Positions 60,507 through 64,000 of a stretch of 64,000 bases of DNA are shown here, one piece after another. Source of the stretch: UBA11612 sp965228575 (GTDB lineage Bacteria; Pseudomonadota; Alphaproteobacteria; Rhodospirillales; Rhodospirillaceae); assembly GCA_965228575.1 (NCBI GenBank), contig CBDDHW010000061.1:1-64000 (forward strand), in the 5' to 3' direction. A program made the translations under genes and the position numbers. The number at the start of each line of letters is the position of its first letter. The first letter of the stretch is position 1. The notes below the pieces were generated by a model that worked only from the letters and a program-made list of their open reading frames with translations, did not search any database and was not told the origin of the DNA.

Positions 60507-61607
60507 ATGAACAAAGTCGCGGATTCGTTGGTGATAAAGAAACCACGCGAGAAGTCAGGAAGCTGGACTTCGGCAAGGTATGACTATCAGCGACACATAG
60601 CCATCCTCAAGATTCTCGAGTTGCTAAAGAGCAATGCGGACTGGTGCGTCGCATGTGATTATTTCGATGATCTGATGGTGCTAGATCATTCCAGTTCACC
60701 AAGTAGTATTCACCTGTATCAGGTCAAAACGAAAACGTCTGGCAAATGGTCGATCTCGAACCTCGTTGCAAAGCATAAGGGACCAGCTCCAAATTCTTTT
60801 ATCGGAAAAATGTATGGCACCGTAGAAGATTTAGGTTCGGTAGTTACGAAAGCCACCTTTATCTCAAATCTTGGCTATGCGTTTGAGCTGAAAGATGGGA
60901 CCAAGACAAATGACGATCATATTCTAATTCTTGCGTCCCATTTGAGTGCAGCTGAACTCAAGACCGTCGAAGGATGCCTAGAGCCCGACTTTCCTTCGCC
61001 TAGGAAGCACGATTTTGAAGCAATCTTTAGTTTTGAGAGAAGTCCGTTAGGGCTTCACAGTCAGGCCGAATTCGTGATCGGGCGCCTCCATTATGAACTC
61101 AATAAACTTTTGAGCGACGCCGATAACCTCCCTATAGGAGCGATCTACAAAACTTTATTTGCCGAAGTTAGTCGCCGAAGCGGCATATCAAATGAATTCG
61201 AGACGTCCGCGGACTTCTTCGCTCAAAAAACCATATCAAAAGCGCAAGTCGCACCAATCATCGAATCCGCCAAGTCGAAAGTGCAGTTCGGACAGTGTTG
61301 GTCGCTGATTAAAGACGAGCTTTCTAGCGGCGGCGCATCAAATCTTGAAATCATTAAAACAAAGAGTGCTTGCCTTGAGCACATTGTTGCGAAAATAAGA
61401 GGTGGCCGTATCGCACGCGAGATTGAACAAAAGGTCGAAAAGTTTAGTGGCACTCCTGAATTCGCATCTTGCAAATCACTGAGCGAAGCTGTCGCTCTCT
61501 TAAAACAAAAAAATTTAGGTGATGCCAAAACCCAATTGAGGCCGCGCGAACTAACTGCCGCGTTGCTGGTCGAGGCATTTCAACAGTTTAGTAAAGGGCA
61601 GGCATAG
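60507..61607 (+). CDS. DUF4297 (Cap4-type) nuclease-domain protein
   Basis: 366 residues. The first 110 or so match the dsDNA-nuclease domain found in Cap4 and in Lamassu LmuA: YDYQRHIAILKIL, then the PD-(D/E)xK core with Asp54/Asp55 (YFDDLMVLD) and Gln72-x-Lys74 (LYQVKTKT). The remaining 250 residues are helical and do not look like a SAVED sensor, so this is not a plain CBASS Cap4. The C-terminal half may contact the ATPase encoded next. GC content is lower than in the core genome, as for imported defence genes. Confidence 0.85.
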   Translation: MNKVADSLVIKKPREKSGSWTSARYDYQRHIAILKILELLKSNADWCVACDYFDDLMVLDHSSSPSSIHLYQVKTKTSGKWSISNLVAKHKGPAPNSFIGKMYGTVEDLGSVVTKATFISNLGYAFELKDGTKTNDDHILILASHLSAAELKTVEGCLEPDFPSPRKHDFEAIFSFERSPLGLHSQAEFVIGRLHYELNKLLSDADNLPIGAIYKTLFAEVSRRSGISNEFETSADFFAQKTISKAQVAPIIESAKSKVQFGQCWSLIKDELSSGGASNLEIIKTKSACLEHIVAKIRGGRIAREIEQKVEKFSGTPEFASCKSLSEAVALLKQKNLGDAKTQLRPRELTAALLVEAFQQFSKGQA

Positions 61608-61669
61608 CATGGAGCGACCCAAAGTGAACGGATTGCGACGTCTCCTGGTAAGCCTCAGGGAGCGAAACG

Positions 61670-63352
61670 ATGCAGGGAATGAAATTTACAGAACTATGTT
61701 TGCTTTCTCGAAACGAGCAAAGGGCAATACGAATTCCGTTCGAATCCGGGCTGAATATCCTGCAAGGGGCAAATGGCACGGGCAAGTCCGCACTGATAAA
61801 AAGCCTCTATAACGCCTTCGGCGCTCAGCCACATAAGATCGACAATTCTTGGAAGGGCGCGGATGTCGCAATCTTGGTGAAGTTCAAGATCGACAACACA
61901 CATCTAGCAGCACTTAAAGCGAGAGGCCACTACAGCCTTTTCGACGCGAACAACAAGCTGCTGGTCAAATCCACGAAGATAGGTGGCGCGCTTACAGAAA
62001 CTTTGGCGAAGCTTCTGAATTTCAAACTGGTGATGGCGGATCGTAATAGCGAGGAAATCATACCGCCTCCTGCCTATATGTTTGCGCCCTTCTATATCGA
62101 CCAAGATGCCGGATGGGAGGCTCCATGGAAATCGTTCGATAGATTATATCTTCCCAATTCGAGTAAAGTCTTGGCAGAGTTCCATACAGGTTTGCGTCCC
62201 AACGAATATTATGAAGCGAAAGCCTTGCGCGATCGCCTTAAGGCAGAACTTTCTGAATTAAGCGTCGAGCGCAAGGCTTTAGATAGCGCCTTCATCCAAT
62301 TTCGTGAGACCGGCGGCGCCATTACGCTTAATTACAACCTTGAAGACTTTCGCAAAGAGACCGAGCTCCTTGTGGCACGCAGTGACGCCCTACATTCTGA
62401 ACAAGTCGCATATCGCCGGAAGATATCAGACCTGTCGGAAGAAAGATCTGCTTGGCTTCATCAGACACATCTCTTGAAAAAAGCGTTAGCAGAACTTGAC
62501 GGAAATTTCGCGACGGCTGCCGAGTTGCTAGAAGAGGTTGAATGTCCCGTGTGTGGCGCTGAGTATCACAACTCGATCATGGAACGTTTTGAGCTGATTG
62601 AAGACCGAGATGGCTTGACTGCTGCACTCACCGAAGCAAACACCAAGGTATCGGAAATCACACTACGAGATAAAGCCGAAAGCGCCTTGCTTCGAGATAT
62701 TGAGAAATCGTTATATGAAATCAGACAAATATTATCTACAAAAAAGAAAGCCATTTCCCTTCAGCAGGTGGTTGCAGCAGAAGGTCGGAATGTCGCATGG
62801 GCTGCATTCCGACAACGTATAGAAGAGAGTGACGAGAAAATAGCCAACCAAATGCGGCTGATTACGGATGCACAGAAAGAGATGGATGGTATGACGTCTA
62901 AGGAGAGAACACAAAATATTCAGTCATACTTTTTTGAGACGTATAGTTCCTTTGCTGACCAGCTCGACGTGCGAATTCCAGAAAAGAAAGTCAAGGTTAC
63001 ATCAAAGATCGAAGCTCGTGGCAGTGAACTTCCTAGAGCATTGTTGGCTTTCTACTATGCTACCTTGAGAACCACGCACAGATTTTCCACGATGACATAT
63101 TGTCCCCTCGTCTTGGATGCTCCCAACCAACAAGGGCAAGATGATGACCACATGCCAAAGGTCATGCGCTTTATCTCAGACCAACGTCCTCCTGATACCC
63201 AAGTCATAATGGCCACTGAGAGTCTATTTGGGCTCTCCAAAGAAGACGGAAAAATAATGCAGGTTGGCGAGCGTAAAAATCAGATTCTGCGCGAAGCAGA
63301 TTATGACGAGGTATCTGCATTGATGCGACCGTATCTTGAGGCTCTTTTGTAG
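61670..63352 (+). CDS. Zinc-hook SMC/Rad50-like ABC ATPase
   Basis: 560 residues. Walker A at 33-40 (GANGTGKS), a long coiled coil (about 185-290 and 300-410) with a Cys-x2-Cys hook (ECPVCGAEY, Cys292/Cys295), a signature-like region GSELPRALLAF (451-461) and a Walker B variant VLDAPNQQGQ (481-490). The D-x-P after Walker B recalls DUF3732-type ATPases of ABC-three-component systems; Lamassu LmuB is a similar protein. GGGAG eight bases before ATG 61670 supports the start. Probably the sensor or motor for the upstream nuclease. Confidence 0.85.
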   Translation: MQGMKFTELCLLSRNEQRAIRIPFESGLNILQGANGTGKSALIKSLYNAFGAQPHKIDNSWKGADVAILVKFKIDNTHLAALKARGHYSLFDANNKLLVKSTKIGGALTETLAKLLNFKLVMADRNSEEIIPPPAYMFAPFYIDQDAGWEAPWKSFDRLYLPNSSKVLAEFHTGLRPNEYYEAKALRDRLKAELSELSVERKALDSAFIQFRETGGAITLNYNLEDFRKETELLVARSDALHSEQVAYRRKISDLSEERSAWLHQTHLLKKALAELDGNFATAAELLEEVECPVCGAEYHNSIMERFELIEDRDGLTAALTEANTKVSEITLRDKAESALLRDIEKSLYEIRQILSTKKKAISLQQVVAAEGRNVAWAAFRQRIEESDEKIANQMRLITDAQKEMDGMTSKERTQNIQSYFFETYSSFADQLDVRIPEKKVKVTSKIEARGSELPRALLAFYYATLRTTHRFSTMTYCPLVLDAPNQQGQDDDHMPKVMRFISDQRPPDTQVIMATESLFGLSKEDGKIMQVGERKNQILREADYDEVSALMRPYLEALL

Positions 63353-63360
63353 GTGCGACG

Positions 63361-64000
63361 ATGCCTCGGGGTGTGCAAGTTATAGATGCTCTAGACAAGG
63401 CACGCATTATGGAGGCTCTTTCTACGAGCTTAAAACGTTGGCGTGTAAGACATCCTGAGAAAATTCATGTTTTTGAGGAGGGGACAAAAGACGCGACGGC
63501 AGAATTAAAGGCAGTACTTGCAAGCACGCGACTATTAAAAGCGACCGCGGGTAAGATGGTCTACGTGAGTGGGTGGGCGCGTGAAGTGGCTGATTACACC
63601 TACGTATACTCACTTCTTGATCGCGCTAGCAGGGTCGGGCCAGAGAAGGCCATTAATTGGTTATACCGTGTTCTTAACTCGAGAAATGTTAGCGCCAGAG
63701 TGGTGGCAGCGCTTTGGGGACTTGCTGTGTCTCGCTCTGTAACTCTATCAAAAAACGTCAAGCTTTTGCCCTTTAGCAAGGTTCCCACCTCAGAAAATAA
63801 GTCATCAATAGTTAGTTCATCGTACGAGCTTGGGGACGAAGAGTGCTGGCTTGACTATTTCAATCATGAGCTACCCGGTGCCGCGTTAGTCATTCGCACG
63901 GACCATTTTCCTTATATTGGAGAAGAAGGCGAAGCGTATGAGAAGCGGCAGTCACTGGAGGCTCAGGTACACCAGGTTATTTCCCTACTAGAAGGGATCG
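63361..64000 (+). CDS. Third gene of the defence-like operon (cut by window end)
   Basis: Open from ATG 63361, 8 bases after the ATPase stop, to the window edge: 213 residues without a stop. No family recognised. The sequence is helical around 80-120 (VADYTYVYSLLDRASRVGPEKAI) and then beta-rich with hydrophobic/basic alternation (VTLSKNVKLLPFSKVP). Tight spacing and strand place it in the same transcript. Confidence 0.7.
   Translation, partial: MPRGVQVIDALDKARIMEALSTSLKRWRVRHPEKIHVFEEGTKDATAELKAVLASTRLLKATAGKMVYVSGWAREVADYTYVYSLLDRASRVGPEKAINWLYRVLNSRNVSARVVAALWGLAVSRSVTLSKNVKLLPFSKVPTSENKSSIVSSSYELGDEECWLDYFNHELPGAALVIRTDHFPYIGEEGEAYEKRQSLEAQVHQVISLLEGI

Noticed and set aside
60301..60576. 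Leftward open frames across the interrupted small ORF
   Set aside because: Antisense to a coding-like + strand frame, with no start signals.
61609..61812. Short + strand open frame between nuclease and ATPase genes
   Set aside because: Most of it overlaps the ATPase in another frame and its composition is unlike coding sequence; the intergenic part is only about 60 bases.

Overview
The window comes from an alphaproteobacterial chromosome. The evidence is a 16S-tRNA-Ile(GAU)-tRNA-Ala(UGC)-23S-5S-tRNA-fMet operon of alphaproteobacterial type, plus lineage markers such as the ATP-synthase zeta-type DUF1476 protein, DUF4167, DUF1178, class II DAHP synthase, EI-Ntr (PtsP) and a BolA/Grx4 pair behind a purine operon. 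I cannot name the genus. Bases 1 to about 53,050 are ordinary core genome; from about 53,050 to the right edge lies an integrated element.

Layout. 1-3,486: glmU (3' end), glmS and gor on the + strand. glmS carries two single-base frameshifts and gor one, all in short homopolymers, which looks more like sequence error than decay. 3,588-5,372 (- strand): an M23 peptidase gene with an in-frame amber codon exactly in its HxGxD metal motif, followed by a small secreted protein; together they resemble an effector/immunity pair. 5,614-12,769 (+): aroG-II, nadE, glnS, a conserved hypothetical, trmJ and rpsD. 12,827-17,451 (-): purC-purS-purQ-purL-bolA-grxD. 17,560-20,137: a TANGO2/NRDE protein, DUF1476 and purB. 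20,480-31,142: a bactofilin-like membrane protein, NhaC antiporter, radC, map, sfsA, a class I methyltransferase, comF, a formyltransferase-like protein, grxC, a Nit amidase, DUF1178 and ubiG. 31,410-45,505 (+): lysC, nitronate monooxygenase, ptsP, a RodZ-like protein, ispG, hisS, prfA, prmC, DUF4167 and clpB. 45,515-46,891 (-): a periplasmic M23 peptidase. 47,557-53,049: the rRNA operon with promoter, two boxA sites and a terminal tRNA-fMet.

Island (about 53,006 to beyond 64,000). It abuts the 3' half of tRNA-fMet. The first gene is a large serine recombinase whose last 14 codons and stop are read from the antisense strand of the tRNA. It is the last gene of a tightly packed operon with two tyrosine recombinases, so the element carries a mixed-class recombinase trio. 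Upstream of these lie a small excisionase-like HTH protein, a short ORF and a protein with a transposase-like HTH.

The cargo is divergently transcribed from an XRE regulator whose 5' end carries a perfect 10-bp inverted repeat: an RDD membrane protein, a small ORF interrupted by a TGA, a DUF4297 (Cap4-type) nuclease, a zinc-hook SMC/Rad50-like ABC ATPase and a third unrecognised protein cut by the window end. The nuclease plus hook-ATPase pair is the hallmark of Lamassu-like or ABC-three-component conflict systems. The combination here (RDD protein, small interrupted ORF, unknown third protein) is not one I recognise, and it is the best candidate for an undescribed defence system in the window.
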